Origin: DAOUGC01 sp034429695
GTDB taxonomy: Bacteria > Chloroflexota > Anaerolineae > Anaerolineales > Anaerolineaceae
NCBI GenBank assembly: GCA_034429695.1
Contig: DAOUGC010000085.1
Coordinates: 1-18,044 of the forward strand
Direction of reading: 5' to 3'
Length of the DNA stretch: 18,044 bases
In this document: positions 1-7,794 of the stretch, in pieces
Numbering within the stretch: the stretch's first letter is position 1
Layout: each line of letters starts with the position of its first letter
Notes under the pieces: generated by a model
Databases searched by the model: none
Seen by the model: the letters and a program-made list of their open reading frames with translations, nothing else
What the model was told of the DNA's origin: nothing
Program-made: the position numbers and the translations under genes

Positions 1-59
1 CCATTACCCCTGGTCAAACCCTGCAAAATCCGTAAAAAAAAATTCATGGCAAGTTTACA

Positions 60-85
60 GGCGCGGCATGCGACCCGCCTTTTTT
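60..85 (+). terminator. Intrinsic terminator of a gene upstream of the window
   Basis: GGCG(c)GG at 60-66 pairs with CCCGCC at 74-79 with one bulged C and a 7-base loop, followed directly by six T (80-85), then CTTT. This reads as a rho-independent terminator for a plus-strand gene whose body lies left of the window. The stem is short but GC-rich and the T-tract is good. Confidence 0.7.
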
Positions 86-154
86 CTTTAAAAACCTTGC
101 TGAGTATTGCAACCGCCCATCATGGCGACAAACCAGCAGATAATCTCTGGCAGT

Positions 155-187
155 TTGACAACCGGAATGAAGCGGGTAAGGTATACT
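155..187 (+). promoter_or_regulatory. Possible promoter of the HD hydrolase gene
   Basis: A perfect TTGACA stands at 155-160 and TATACT at 182-187, but the 21-base spacer is longer than the usual 16-18. TAAGGT at 177-182 gives a 16-base spacer but a weaker -10. The position, 37-70 bases before the preferred start codon at 224, suits a short leader. Weak call because of the spacing. Confidence 0.3.
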
Positions 188-223
188 GACTGGGTTGGTT
201 ATCCCAAATCCCATGGATGTTTC

Positions 224-805
224 ATGACACAATTAACCTCGCGCTATCACGAAGCTTTTTCCCTTGCATTTAATCTGCACCAGAATCAAACCCGCAAAGG
301 CTCGCCTTTGCCCTATATCAGCCACCTGATGGCTGTGTCTGCCATCACCCTTGAGTACGGCGGTGATGAAGACCAGGCAATTGCAGCGTTGCTGCATGAC
401 GCGGTTGAAGACCAGGGCGGCTATGAGACGCTGGCGATCATCCGGGAGCGTTTTGGTGAAGGTGTGGCTGCCATCGTCGCCGATTGTTCCGACTCATTTA
501 CCAGCCCCAAGCCGCCGTGGCGTGAACGTAAGGAACAATATCTGGTTCACCTCGGTTCGCTATCCGAACGGTCACTGCTGGTTGCCCTGGCAGACAAGGT
601 GCACAATGCGCGTGCTCTGCTGCGTGACTATGAACAACAGGGGGAGGCCATGTGGGCGCGGTTTAACGGCGGGCGTGATGGCACGCTGTGGTATCAACGC
701 TCGCTGGTGGATGCACTCTCCTTGGCAGGGGTGTCGCACCCGCTGCTTGAAGAACTAAGAAATGTGGTGGGGGAACTGGAAGAAAAGGCCGCCAGCCGCC
801 ATTAA
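224..805 (+). CDS. HD-domain phosphohydrolase, SpoT/Mesh1-like
   Basis: A 193-residue protein from the ATG at 224. The frame is open from an ATG at 107, but those extra 39 residues are not family-like and overlap the probable promoter, so the later start is preferred; its RBS is weak. The fold is the HD hydrolase of (p)ppGpp hydrolases: RKG near residue 24, PYISH with H34, the metal-binding pair LLHDAVED (H58, D59, with E62 and D63), and ADKVHNARAL with D124. In this family these residues bind a metal ion and hydrolyse the 3'-pyrophosphate of guanosine tetraphosphate or a related nucleotide. There is no synthetase, TGS or ACT domain, so it would be a hydrolase-only small alarmone hydrolase or a related nucleotide phosphohydrolase. 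It is cytoplasmic. It probably forms its own unit, with a weak hairpin at 831-852 before the next gene. Fold is confident; substrate is inferred. Confidence 0.85.
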   Translation: MTQLTSRYHEAFSLAFNLHQNQTRKGSPLPYISHLMAVSAITLEYGGDEDQAIAALLHDAVEDQGGYETLAIIRERFGEGVAAIVADCSDSFTSPKPPWRERKEQYLVHLGSLSERSLLVALADKVHNARALLRDYEQQGEAMWARFNGGRDGTLWYQRSLVDALSLAGVSHPLLEELRNVVGELEEKAASRH

Positions 806-830
806 TATCAGCGGTGATGTACAATTGATC

Positions 831-852
831 CATCCAGGGGGTGGATGTTTTT
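831..852 (+). terminator. Weak intrinsic terminator after the HD gene
   Basis: CATCCA (831-836) pairs with TGGATG (842-847) around a GGGGG loop and is followed by five T (848-852). The 6-bp stem is short, so termination may be partial and the downstream transporter gene could receive read-through. Confidence 0.45.
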
Positions 853-887
853 AGCCACGCCGGGAAATATTAAATTGAGGTGCATTC

Positions 888-1712
888 ATGGGAATCTCCA
901 AACGTCTGGAGGATGCCCGTCAGGGGTTCAAGCGGAAAGATGCACGCTTATCGGCGGAGGCGCATGATCCGGCGCGCATTGCGGCGTCACTGGCACACGC
1001 TTCCCGTGAGGAACACGGCGGGGGTGGATCGGAATATCTGGGCAGCATGGTGTACGGCGGGCTGGACGGAATCATCACCACCTTCGCGGTGGTCTCCGGC
1101 GTGGCGGGTGCTGAACTGCCGGCTGGCATCATCCTCATTCTGGGGCTTGCCAATCTGTTTGGTGATGGCTTCTCGATGGCAACCGGGGCATTCCTTTCGG
1201 CAAAAAGTGATCAGGAATTTTATGAGCGCGAACGGGAGCGCGAAAACTGGGAGGTGGAACACTTCCCTGAGGGTGAACGCGTTGAGTTGTTTGAGTTGTA
1301 TCGTGCGCAGGGTTACCCCGATGAAGACGCAGCCGCGCTGGTGGAGATCAAATCACGCGATCCCAAACGCTGGGTGGACGCGATGATGGTTGAGGAGTTA
1401 AATTTGCTGCCGTCCAACAGCAAACCGATCCTTGAAGCGTTGACCACCTTTGGCTCGTTTCTGATCGCAGGAGCGGTTCCGCTGCTGGTGTATCTGGCGG
1501 ATCTGATGTTCCCCTTCTCGCTTGATCAACAAACCGCTTTTTACGTTTCCACCGGACTGTCGGGTCTGGCATTGTTCGGGCTGGGGGCGTCCAAGGTGTT
1601 TGTCACCCAGCGCAATGCGCTTCGTTCGGGGTTTGAGATGCTGGCAGTGGGCGGGCTGGCGGCGGCTGTGGCGTATGGAGTGGGGGCGCTGCTTAAGGGG
1701 CTTGGCAGCTAG
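888..1712 (+). CDS. VIT1/CCC1 family Fe2+/Mn2+ transporter
   Basis: A 274-residue membrane protein with GAGG at 877-880, seven bases before the ATG. It carries the signature of the vacuolar iron transporter/CCC1 family: a first membrane segment with YGGLDGIITTFAVVSG (about residues 56-71, D60 being the conserved acidic residue), then LANLFGDGFSMATGAFLSAKS (about 87-107). A charged cytoplasmic stretch rich in E and R follows (about 109-135), matching the metal-binding helical domain between TM2 and TM3. Three more hydrophobic segments lie in the C-terminal half (about 185-205, 215-240, 245-270), giving the family's five. In plants and yeast these proteins load Fe2+ or Mn2+ into the vacuole by proton antiport; bacterial members are thought to export or detoxify metal at the cytoplasmic membrane. 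The N-terminal 45 residues are hydrophilic. No metal regulator is visible nearby, so the substrate remains inferred. Confidence 0.93.
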   Translation: MGISKRLEDARQGFKRKDARLSAEAHDPARIAASLAHASREEHGGGGSEYLGSMVYGGLDGIITTFAVVSGVAGAELPAGIILILGLANLFGDGFSMATGAFLSAKSDQEFYERERERENWEVEHFPEGERVELFELYRAQGYPDEDAAALVEIKSRDPKRWVDAMMVEELNLLPSNSKPILEALTTFGSFLIAGAVPLLVYLADLMFPFSLDQQTAFYVSTGLSGLALFGLGASKVFVTQRNALRSGFEMLAVGGLAAAVAYGVGALLKGLGS

Positions 1713-1726
1713 AATGGTTCCAGAAG

Positions 1727-1759
1727 AAACACACCCCCGTTTTTGGCGGGGGTGTGTTT
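1727..1759. terminator. Bidirectional terminator between convergent genes
   Basis: A perfect 13-bp stem, AAACACACCCCCG (1727-1739) with its complement at 1747-1759, around a 7-base loop. It lies between the stop of the transporter gene (1712) and the stop of the opposing lipoprotein gene (1774). The A/T ends of the stem give a T-run on each strand, so it can serve both transcripts. Confidence 0.9.
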
Positions 1760-1773
1760 GGTTAATGATGGGT

Positions 1774-3009
1774 TCAGACCGGGTCGCTGCTTTCGGCGGC
1801 GAGAGCCGGCGGGGGCAAGGTGGGTTCCGGGTAGGTGGGGCCTGCCCATTTATAGGTCAGATACCAGCCCAGACCGCCCATCACAGCCACAATGGCTTCG
1901 ATGATCCAGATGGCGGTCAGCGACGCGGTGATGCCTTCGAGCTGGGCATAACCTGCAACGGCATCCAGCACGGTTTTGTAGGCAAACGCTGCCCAGAAGT
2001 ATCCGGGTTTGCGGGTTGCCACGCCGTAGAACAGCAGCACGTTGCAAAAGATGTGGATCCACACGGTGAAGAAGCGTTCAAATGGGCCGATCAATGACCA
2101 CAGCGGGTTGTTGAGCTGCGCGATCATCTCCAGCGTCTGCAGCGGCAGCGCGCCGGGGCTGGCGATGGCGGCGATCACCGAGGCCAGCGGGCTGAAGCCA
2201 AGCAGCAGGGCTTCCACAGCGCCAAACCCGATGCCAAATGCCAGTACCTTTTTCCAGCTTACCCGGCCCAGTTTGGTGTAGCGCAGCACCAGCCAGGTGA
2301 TCAACACCTCGGTGAAACCGGTCAGTGAGCCGACGTACAGGTAGGAAAGCAGATCGCCAAAAAAGTTGGGGAAGGTGGCGATAATGGCGTTGTAGATGGG
2401 GCCGTTGAAGGCGATGGCCCAGGCGAACTTAAGCGCCACCGTGATCACCCATGCCGCCGCGCCAAACAGCAGATAGCCCCAACCCAGGCGTTTGATGGCT
2501 GCATAGGTGATGAAGCCGCCCGCAACGAGGATCATGCCGATACCCTGAAGGAAGGCAACGGGCGATACGCTGGGCGGGACGATCTCCTCAGGCCGCCAGG
2601 TGAGGTTGTAAGTGGCGTTTACACCGGCTTCCCACACGATCTGCACCGAATAGTCGCCGGGTGTTCCCACAGCGAAGTTGTTGGTGATGACAAAGGGTCC
2701 GGGATTGCTGGATGTTTGCGTCCAGACTTCGCCCTCCGGGCCCATCAAGCGTACACCCATCTCGCCGCTGATCAGCGTGCCGCGCAGGTCCACCCCGATC
2801 ATGTCGCCGGTTTGGGCGGCTGGCACGCTGAAGATTTGGTCAGACCCTGATTCATCCTTGTTGAGTGTTGCGCCGGTGAGATACCCACCCTGAAGTTCGG
2901 GTTCCTCAGTGGCAGCACAGCCGGTGAGCGCCAGCAGCATGACGGCTGCGACAAAAAGAAAGACCACCATCAGAGGCGGCCGTTTGACAGACCATTGCTT
3001 TGTAATCAT
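1774..3009 (-). CDS. Lipoprotein with PPC-like domain fused to a YhfC/PrsW-like membrane protease domain
   Basis: A 411-residue protein. The ATG at 3009 is chosen over one ten codons upstream because GGAGGG lies four bases before it. Residues 1-31 form a lipoprotein signal: KRPP, a hydrophobic stretch, and the lipobox LTGC with C31 as the lipid-modified residue. Residues about 35-140 look like a beta-sandwich of the PPC (pre-peptidase C-terminal) kind, with SDQIFSVPAAQTGD near the start and GDYSVQIVW near the end. From about residue 155 there are roughly eight membrane segments carrying GFGAVEALLLG and an ER followed by WIHIFCNVLL. These resemble the G-x-G-x-x-E and ER...H motifs of YhfC (PF10086), a relative of PrsW/CPBP intramembrane metalloproteases. 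A YKTVLDA segment sits where relatives often have H-x-x-x-D, so one ligand may be missing. The hydrophilic tail is Pro-rich. The lipoprotein part is confident; protease activity is inferred. Confidence 0.75.
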   Translation of the reverse strand: MITKQWSVKRPPLMVVFLFVAAVMLLALTGCAATEEPELQGGYLTGATLNKDESGSDQIFSVPAAQTGDMIGVDLRGTLISGEMGVRLMGPEGEVWTQTSSNPGPFVITNNFAVGTPGDYSVQIVWEAGVNATYNLTWRPEEIVPPSVSPVAFLQGIGMILVAGGFITYAAIKRLGWGYLLFGAAAWVITVALKFAWAIAFNGPIYNAIIATFPNFFGDLLSYLYVGSLTGFTEVLITWLVLRYTKLGRVSWKKVLAFGIGFGAVEALLLGFSPLASVIAAIASPGALPLQTLEMIAQLNNPLWSLIGPFERFFTVWIHIFCNVLLFYGVATRKPGYFWAAFAYKTVLDAVAGYAQLEGITASLTAIWIIEAIVAVMGGLGWYLTYKWAGPTYPEPTLPPPALAAESSDPV

Positions 3010-3151
3010 CGTTCCCTCCAGAAGAAATTCTATCATCACATTTTATTCCTGAGCGGGGTTTTCACCCTCAGATTATCTATGGTCGGGGTGGGCGTGGGCT
3101 GGTTCATGCGACTTTTTGATGGGCATTGCGTATATAGTTGTGGAGGCAAAA

Positions 3152-3376
3152 ATGAACGATAAAAAACAACGAGTTCCCTGGTTTCTGTGGCCCTTCTGGG
3201 CGCTCTGGCGCTTGCTTGCCATGATTCTGGAGTTGACCGGACGTTTGACCGGCGCGATTATTGGTCTGGTGTTCATGATCGTGGGTGTGGTGTTAACGGT
3301 ACTGATTGTTACATCATTTATTGGTATACCGCTGCTTATCTTTGGTTTTCTGCTGATCCTGCGCAGCCTGTTCTAA
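3152..3376 (+). CDS. Small membrane protein, 74 residues
   Basis: The ATG at 3152 has GGAGG at 3142-3146, five bases upstream, so it is preferred to an in-frame ATG at 3116. The protein opens with a short basic head (MNDKKQRVPW), then FLWPFWALWRLLAMILELTG, an amphipathic Trp-rich segment. Two closely packed hydrophobic stretches follow: GAIIGLVFMIVGVVLTVLIV and IGIPLLIFGFLLILRSLF. This predicts one or two membrane helices with a reentrant or hairpin arrangement and almost no soluble part. I do not assign a function. Its shape (many Gly in the helices, Trp-rich entry) resembles short conserved membrane proteins I have seen in Chloroflexota, but that is memory rather than evidence. It stands alone between a divergent lipoprotein gene and a convergent secreted-protein gene, and shares the terminator at 3456-3492. 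Confidence 0.8.
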   Translation: MNDKKQRVPWFLWPFWALWRLLAMILELTGRLTGAIIGLVFMIVGVVLTVLIVTSFIGIPLLIFGFLLILRSLF

Positions 3377-3455
3377 CACCGGTCGGCGTGGAGCGACAGA
3401 TTACCGGAACATGAACCGCAGGCAAACCCTGCCGCGGAAGACAAAAGCACCGGAA

Positions 3456-3492
3456 AAAACACAGCTCATCCTCAGCGGATGAGCCGTGTTTT
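3456..3492. terminator. Bidirectional terminator between convergent genes
   Basis: GCTCATCC (3464-3471) pairs with GGATGAGC (3477-3484) around a 5-base loop. After one A/C mismatch the stem continues AAAACAC (3456-3462) with GTGTTTT (3486-3492). It lies after the small membrane protein gene and before the stop of the opposing beta-helix gene (3515), with T-rich tails on both strands. Confidence 0.85.
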
Positions 3493-3514
3493 GATTTGGT
3501 TCAAACGGGTGTGT

Positions 3515-6500
3515 TTAGCGTATGGAGATCAGCCCGTTGTAAGCCAGGTTGCTGGCATTGGTTCCGGCATCCAGACGGTTGCCGTAGTAGCGGGTGTTGT
3601 ACAGCCGCAACCGGTGGTTATTGGGTGATGAGCCGTCCTCGGTCATGGTGAACAGACCGTAGTTGCCGTTGCCGACAAAATTGCTGTTGGAGACGCTGAT
3701 GTCATATTCGTGCGAGATGAGCACCGCACCGCTGGAACCATCGCCGCCGACATTGCGGCCATTGCTCAGACTGTTGACCACCGACAGGATGATCGCGCCA
3801 ACGGTTTCCACATTCACGCCGTCGCCGTTGTTGCTGCGCAGGGTGGCAGCGCTGATGGAGACGGTGCTTTTGTCAGAGAATACGCTGATGCCGCGGTTGC
3901 CGTTGTTATCAGCGATCACCCGGCTGATTGAAGCGCCATTGACCGCACGGATGTTGAGCCCGTTGTTGGAATTGTTGTTGAATAGATTGTTAATGCTTCC
4001 CGAAGTCACCACAATGGATGCCCTTGTATACCCACCTTCATTGCTCAGGTTGGCGCCATAATTGCCATTGCCCGAGGTCTGCAGCGTTTTTGCAACGATT
4101 GAGCCAAAAGTGGTCACGGTGACACCGTTGCCGTTATTGCCATCGGCGATCACCGAGGTGAGGTAGACGGGTGAAGTGAGCGTACCAAAGTTGTTGGCGG
4201 CCAGGATGCCATATCCGCCATTGCCATTGGCATGAATCAAGCTGATGTTGATTGTGCCGTGTGCGGTTATCTGCAAACCGCCCGATGCATTCAGGTAGCT
4301 CTTGCCCCTCGAGACAGTGACAGCGGTGTTGTTGCTGGTGAGTAAGAACCCAATGCCGTTGTTGCTGTGGGCAATATTGTTGTAGCTGTTGACGGAGTTA
4401 TTGCTTACCGCTTCCACGCCATTTCCGCCGTTGTGGTGAGTGGTCAGGTCGCGTAGATCAATTCTTATATTAGCGGTATCAATGGCATTGCTCAGATCCA
4501 GACCATTGTTGAGGTTATAGGCAGTCTCTCCACCGCGCACCGAGATGTAATAGCGGGAGCGAATTTTTGCGCCATGCCCATTGTTGTAATTGAACTTGCT
4601 GTTCACCAGGGTGACGCCAACGCGTGAGGTGGACGAGCTGTTGTCCAGGTCGGCGCCGGTATTTTGGGCGTGGCTGGCTTCCACATTGTTGAGCACAATG
4701 GAGCCGTTGGTGCGAACAAACAGGGCGGTGCCCACCGGGCCGCTGCCGGCATTGCCATCGTTCCCGTCCAGGGTGACGTTGGTGAGGGAAACGCTGTAAA
4801 TGTAGGTTGCCTCGCACATGCCGCTTGTGATGTTGTAATGGCAGTTGTCCAGATAGGCGTTGCCGTTATTGTTCACGCCGGTTGTCCCCATGCCATTGAT
4901 GTTCATGTCCGTGATGGAAATGGCTCCGCGTGTGGTCACCACCAGCCCGCCATCATTGTAGGAGAATGTGTTGCGTATGGTACGGGTTCCAGTAATGGTG
5001 ACCCCGCCGTTGCCCAGGCAGGCCGTGCCATCGGACTGGCAGTTGTTGAGGATGATGCCCCCTGCATTATTGTCCACATCCGAGTAACGAATCAAGATGG
5101 AACCCCGGTTTTGCACTTCCAACCCCGGACCGAGATTGTCGTAGATGGTGGCGTCGATCATGTAGAAAGAGTTGTTGGCGCTGCCGGTATTGGCGATCAC
5201 CCGTGCTCCAAAGGTATTATTGTCAGAAGCAGAGATTTTGGTGATGGAAATTTTGCCGTTGGTCTTGATCCACAAACCGGTGTGGTCATTTTGATCAAAA
5301 TAGTTCCGCCCGTACGAAGCCAGGATGTTCACTCCCTGCGTTCCGGCGGTGTTATCCAGCACCGCACCAGATGAATTTGCCCCCACGTTAAACGTGGCGT
5401 CAACGGTGTTCAACGTGATGGCGCCCTTGGTGAGTACATTCAACCCGGTTCCGCCGTTGTTGTAAAACAGGCTGCGGATGATGCTGACCCCGAGAGCCTT
5501 GATGGCCGCTGCATTATCCAGACTGGCGCCGCCGCTATTCCCTGAGGCGGTGATCAGGGCCAGTCCGATATTGCCCATGGTGATCACGTTGATCCCCAGC
5601 CCGCCGGTGTTGTTGACGGCGCTCACGTTCGAAAGCGTCACACCGGATGCCAGACCGGCAAAGTCGTTGCGAACATCCACGCCACCTGCGTCGTTGTCAT
5701 TGACTTCCAAATTGAGCAGGTAGACCGTTCCGCTGCTGCGGATGAGGACACCCGTGCCGCCGTTGGCATTAAAGCGCGCGAACAACCCGTTGGCTGGTTT
5801 GATGGTGACGGTGGCTTTGCCAGTGGAGTTGTCAATATCGGTTCCGGCGCCTGTATTGTTATAGGCTTCTGTGGCATAAAGCATCACCGTACCGCGGGTG
5901 TCCACCTCCAACCCGGCGCCGCCATTATACGAAAAGGTGCTGTTATTGACGGTCACATTTGCCGGGGCAGGAGAGTTGATGTTGCTGAGGTGTGCGCCAT
6001 AACCATTGGAGTCTGACATGATGTTGTTAAGGGTGATGTTTCCGCGTGCAATCACGTCAATTCCAGCGCCATTGTTGCCGGTGACAAAAAGATTGGTCAG
6101 GGTTACATGGCCCGTACCGCGGGTGTCACAGGCGGTGCCGTTAAAGGCGCAGGTGTCAATCAACATGCCCGCGCCGTTATCCTGCACCAGCAGATTGGAT
6201 GCCACCACGGTTGCTCCGTGGGTGGCAACGCTGATGCCGGTTTCCTCGTTGTCGTGCACGGTCAGGTTATCCAGCACCACAGGGCCATTGGAATCGGGCG
6301 TAAACACCAGACCCGCTCCGTGACCAGCCGCAGGGTGCGTATTCTGCGAGAAGACTGAATTGCGCACCGCCACGCTTGAGGAGGTCTGGATGCTGGCGCC
6401 GGTTGCCAGGTTTTTGCTGGCTGATACGCCGTTTAACGTGACAGAACCGGTGGAACGGATGGTCAGGGCGGCCCCATCGGGGGTGGCGCCGCTGTTGCCG

Positions 6501-7612
6501 TTGCCGTCCACTTCGCTGTCAATAATGGTGACCGGTGAGGAGCGTACGGTGTTATCGATCCACAGGCCTTCGCCGTTGTTACCCTTGGCTGAAACCCGGG
6601 TGACGTTGACGTTGCCGCTGTGGTTGACCACTTTAATGCCGTCACCGGCAGTATTGGTCACCCACAGATCCATCAGGGTGATGGTTCCGACATTGCCATC
6701 AAACAGGACAGCGGTCGAACCGCTGGTGGGGGCAATGATGAACCCTTTGAGTGTAAAGCCTTCGCGCAGGCCGCTAAAGCTGAAAGTGCCGGTGACGGTG
6801 GAGTTATCCTGCGGGTCAACGTTTTCAATGCCATTGCCCACAATGCCGCGCAACCCACCCAGGATGTTTGCCCCCGGCGCGGTGGCGTCCAGCACCACAT
6901 TGCCGGTGAAATCGCCTTTTTCCACATGGATCAGGCGGTCATTGGGCAGGCGGTTGTTGGCAAGCATGTCATCAATGGCAGATTGAATGGGGTTGCCGGT
7001 GGTAATCTCGGTGCACACAGTATTGGGGACGCCCAAATAATCCGTGCAGTCTCCAACGAAGCGGTATGTGATCCTGCCGGAAACGTACCACGGGTCTGGG
7101 ATCAAAATTGCCTGTTCGGTTTCTTCGCTGGCCAGCGGCATGGGGTTGCCATCGGCATCACCCAGCGCCAGGCCGGCTTCCGCCAGGTCGGACACCACTT
7201 GCTCAACCGTATCGGTTGGTGCATCCAGTGGAGGCTCCTCTTCCATCATTGGGGCTTCCGGAGTGGCGGTGGTTTCCTCAGTTGCGGGCGGGGGGGTGGC
7301 TGTTTCAACCGGCATCTCTGGGGAGGTTTCTTCGGAGATGGGCGATTCCTCCGTCACAGCCTCATCCTCGGCTGTGGGTTGTTCATCCGCGTCCAGGGGT
7401 TCTTCAGAGTCCGGCTCAACCGTTGGAATGGTCTCTGTTTGGGATTCCCCGTCTTCTGCAGGAACAAGCTCTGTCGGGGTTTCCTGAGTGGGTTGTGCCT
7501 CCGGGGGTGGTTCGCCTTCGGCATGGACGGGAGTAACAAACAATAGTATTGCTGCGAACACCAGCAAAGTTGAAACAAGGATGGAAGGAATCTTCCAACG
7601 CGGTACGCTCAT
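3515..7612 (-). CDS. Giant secreted right-handed beta-helix protein (paralogue 1)
   Basis: A 1365-residue protein with AGGAGGG four bases before the ATG at 7612. Residues 1-31 are a Sec signal peptide ending VHA. Residues 32 to about 165 are an acidic Pro/Glu/Thr linker, presumably extended and perhaps glycosylated. The entry motif DPWYVSGRITYR (173-184) and a capping region follow, and the rest is a parallel beta-helix. The repeat has two coils of about 24-25 residues: one like GxITLxxVxAxxNxGxGAxLDN, the next like VTIxxSxFxxNxGxGLxVxT. All eight cysteines occur as four close pairs: C189/C200 before the helix, and three at the LDN turn. There is no LPxTG, C-terminal membrane helix or catalytic motif, so it should be released or held non-covalently at the surface. 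Adhesion, cell-cell contact or polysaccharide binding are possible; none is shown. It is a paralogue of 12959-17899. Its antisense strand holds several long open frames caused by the codon pattern; these are not genes. Confidence 0.9.
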   Translation of the reverse strand: MSVPRWKIPSILVSTLLVFAAILLFVTPVHAEGEPPPEAQPTQETPTELVPAEDGESQTETIPTVEPDSEEPLDADEQPTAEDEAVTEESPISEETSPEMPVETATPPPATEETTATPEAPMMEEEPPLDAPTDTVEQVVSDLAEAGLALGDADGNPMPLASEETEQAILIPDPWYVSGRITYRFVGDCTDYLGVPNTVCTEITTGNPIQSAIDDMLANNRLPNDRLIHVEKGDFTGNVVLDATAPGANILGGLRGIVGNGIENVDPQDNSTVTGTFSFSGLREGFTLKGFIIAPTSGSTAVLFDGNVGTITLMDLWVTNTAGDGIKVVNHSGNVNVTRVSAKGNNGEGLWIDNTVRSSPVTIIDSEVDGNGNSGATPDGAALTIRSTGSVTLNGVSASKNLATGASIQTSSSVAVRNSVFSQNTHPAAGHGAGLVFTPDSNGPVVLDNLTVHDNEETGISVATHGATVVASNLLVQDNGAGMLIDTCAFNGTACDTRGTGHVTLTNLFVTGNNGAGIDVIARGNITLNNIMSDSNGYGAHLSNINSPAPANVTVNNSTFSYNGGAGLEVDTRGTVMLYATEAYNNTGAGTDIDNSTGKATVTIKPANGLFARFNANGGTGVLIRSSGTVYLLNLEVNDNDAGGVDVRNDFAGLASGVTLSNVSAVNNTGGLGINVITMGNIGLALITASGNSGGASLDNAAAIKALGVSIIRSLFYNNGGTGLNVLTKGAITLNTVDATFNVGANSSGAVLDNTAGTQGVNILASYGRNYFDQNDHTGLWIKTNGKISITKISASDNNTFGARVIANTGSANNSFYMIDATIYDNLGPGLEVQNRGSILIRYSDVDNNAGGIILNNCQSDGTACLGNGGVTITGTRTIRNTFSYNDGGLVVTTRGAISITDMNINGMGTTGVNNNGNAYLDNCHYNITSGMCEATYIYSVSLTNVTLDGNDGNAGSGPVGTALFVRTNGSIVLNNVEASHAQNTGADLDNSSSTSRVGVTLVNSKFNYNNGHGAKIRSRYYISVRGGETAYNLNNGLDLSNAIDTANIRIDLRDLTTHHNGGNGVEAVSNNSVNSYNNIAHSNNGIGFLLTSNNTAVTVSRGKSYLNASGGLQITAHGTINISLIHANGNGGYGILAANNFGTLTSPVYLTSVIADGNNGNGVTVTTFGSIVAKTLQTSGNGNYGANLSNEGGYTRASIVVTSGSINNLFNNNSNNGLNIRAVNGASISRVIADNNGNRGISVFSDKSTVSISAATLRSNNGDGVNVETVGAIILSVVNSLSNGRNVGGDGSSGAVLISHEYDISVSNSNFVGNGNYGLFTMTEDGSSPNNHRLRLYNTRYYGNRLDAGTNASNLAYNGLISIR
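4814..4843 (-). other. Cys-loop in beta-helix paralogue 1 (eight residues between Cys)
   Basis: LDNCHYNITSGMCEA: cysteine codons at 4841-4843 and 4814-4816 on the minus strand. It sits at the LDN turn and precedes the strand VSLTNV. Confidence 0.6.
5018..5041 (-). other. Cys-loop in beta-helix paralogue 1 (six residues between Cys)
   Basis: LNNCQSDGTACLGNG: cysteine codons at 5039-5041 and 5018-5020, followed by the strand VTITG. The spacing and the GTAC ending match the loop at 6128-6151. Confidence 0.6.
6128..6151 (-). other. Cys-loop in beta-helix paralogue 1 (six residues between Cys)
   Basis: IDTCAFNGTACDTRG: cysteine codons at 6149-6151 and 6128-6130, followed by the strand VTLTN. Confidence 0.6.
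7046..7048 (-). other. First cysteine (C189) of the N-terminal Cys-loop in paralogue 1
   Basis: C189 at 7046-7048 pairs in the text of the protein with C200 (7013-7015), ten residues later, just after the DPWYVSGRITYR motif. The second paralogue has a shorter pair (five residues between) at the same place, which suggests a conserved disulfide closing the N-terminal cap of the helix. The disulfide is inferred from proximity. Confidence 0.5.
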
Positions 7613-7726
7613 CTTTCCCTCCTAAGCGTATTTAATAAATTGGACGTCAGGGGAACGCAAACCACCGGTAAGCGTGTTCTTCCCCCCAGGAACCGGCTCT
7701 GCTAATGGAGCCATTATGCTATTGTT
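7613..7726 (-). promoter_or_regulatory. 5' leader of the beta-helix gene with a short hairpin
   Basis: About 110 bases separate the proposed start of transcription from the ATG at 7612. Near the 5' end GGCTC and GAGCC (7695-7699 and 7708-7712) form a 5-bp hairpin. Further in, a GGGGAA block can pair imperfectly with GTTCCCC. I recognise no known riboswitch class. The ribosome binding site AGGAGGG is close to consensus and appears unpaired. Confidence 0.3.
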
Positions 7727-7755
7727 ATGTTAGATTATATTACTTGTTTTGTCAA
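7727..7755 (-). promoter_or_regulatory. Probable promoter of beta-helix paralogue 1
   Basis: On the minus strand a perfect TTGACA (7755-7750) is followed after 17 bases by TAACAT (7732-7727). A perfect TATAAT also lies at 7739-7734, but only 10 bases from that -35, so it would need a different and poor -35. The surrounding sequence is strongly AT-rich. Predicted transcription starts near 7720. Confidence 0.5.
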
Positions 7756-7794
7756 CTATTTCATGACAATGGTAATATTGCTTAACAAAACGGG

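Noticed and set aside
107..223. Longer N-terminus for the HD protein
   Set aside because: The 39 extra residues overlap promoter-like sequence and do not look like the family; the later ATG begins the HD fold.
1522..2097. 191-residue plus-strand frame bridging the terminator at 1727-1759
   Set aside because: It runs through a strong terminator and overlaps two well-supported genes.
4664..5374. 236-residue plus-strand frame inside the same gene
   Set aside because: Its composition is what the antisense of GNV/NNG-rich repeats gives. No domain or start signal is visible.
3515..7096. CRISPR-like or tandem DNA repeat array
   Set aside because: The periodicity is at protein level (about 24-25 residues per coil); DNA repeats are diverged and lie within an open reading frame.
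6620..7546. 308-residue open frame on the plus strand, antisense to beta-helix paralogue 1
   Set aside because: It mirrors the linker and first coils of the real minus-strand gene, has no ribosome binding site, and is low-complexity. It arises from the codon pattern of the repeats.
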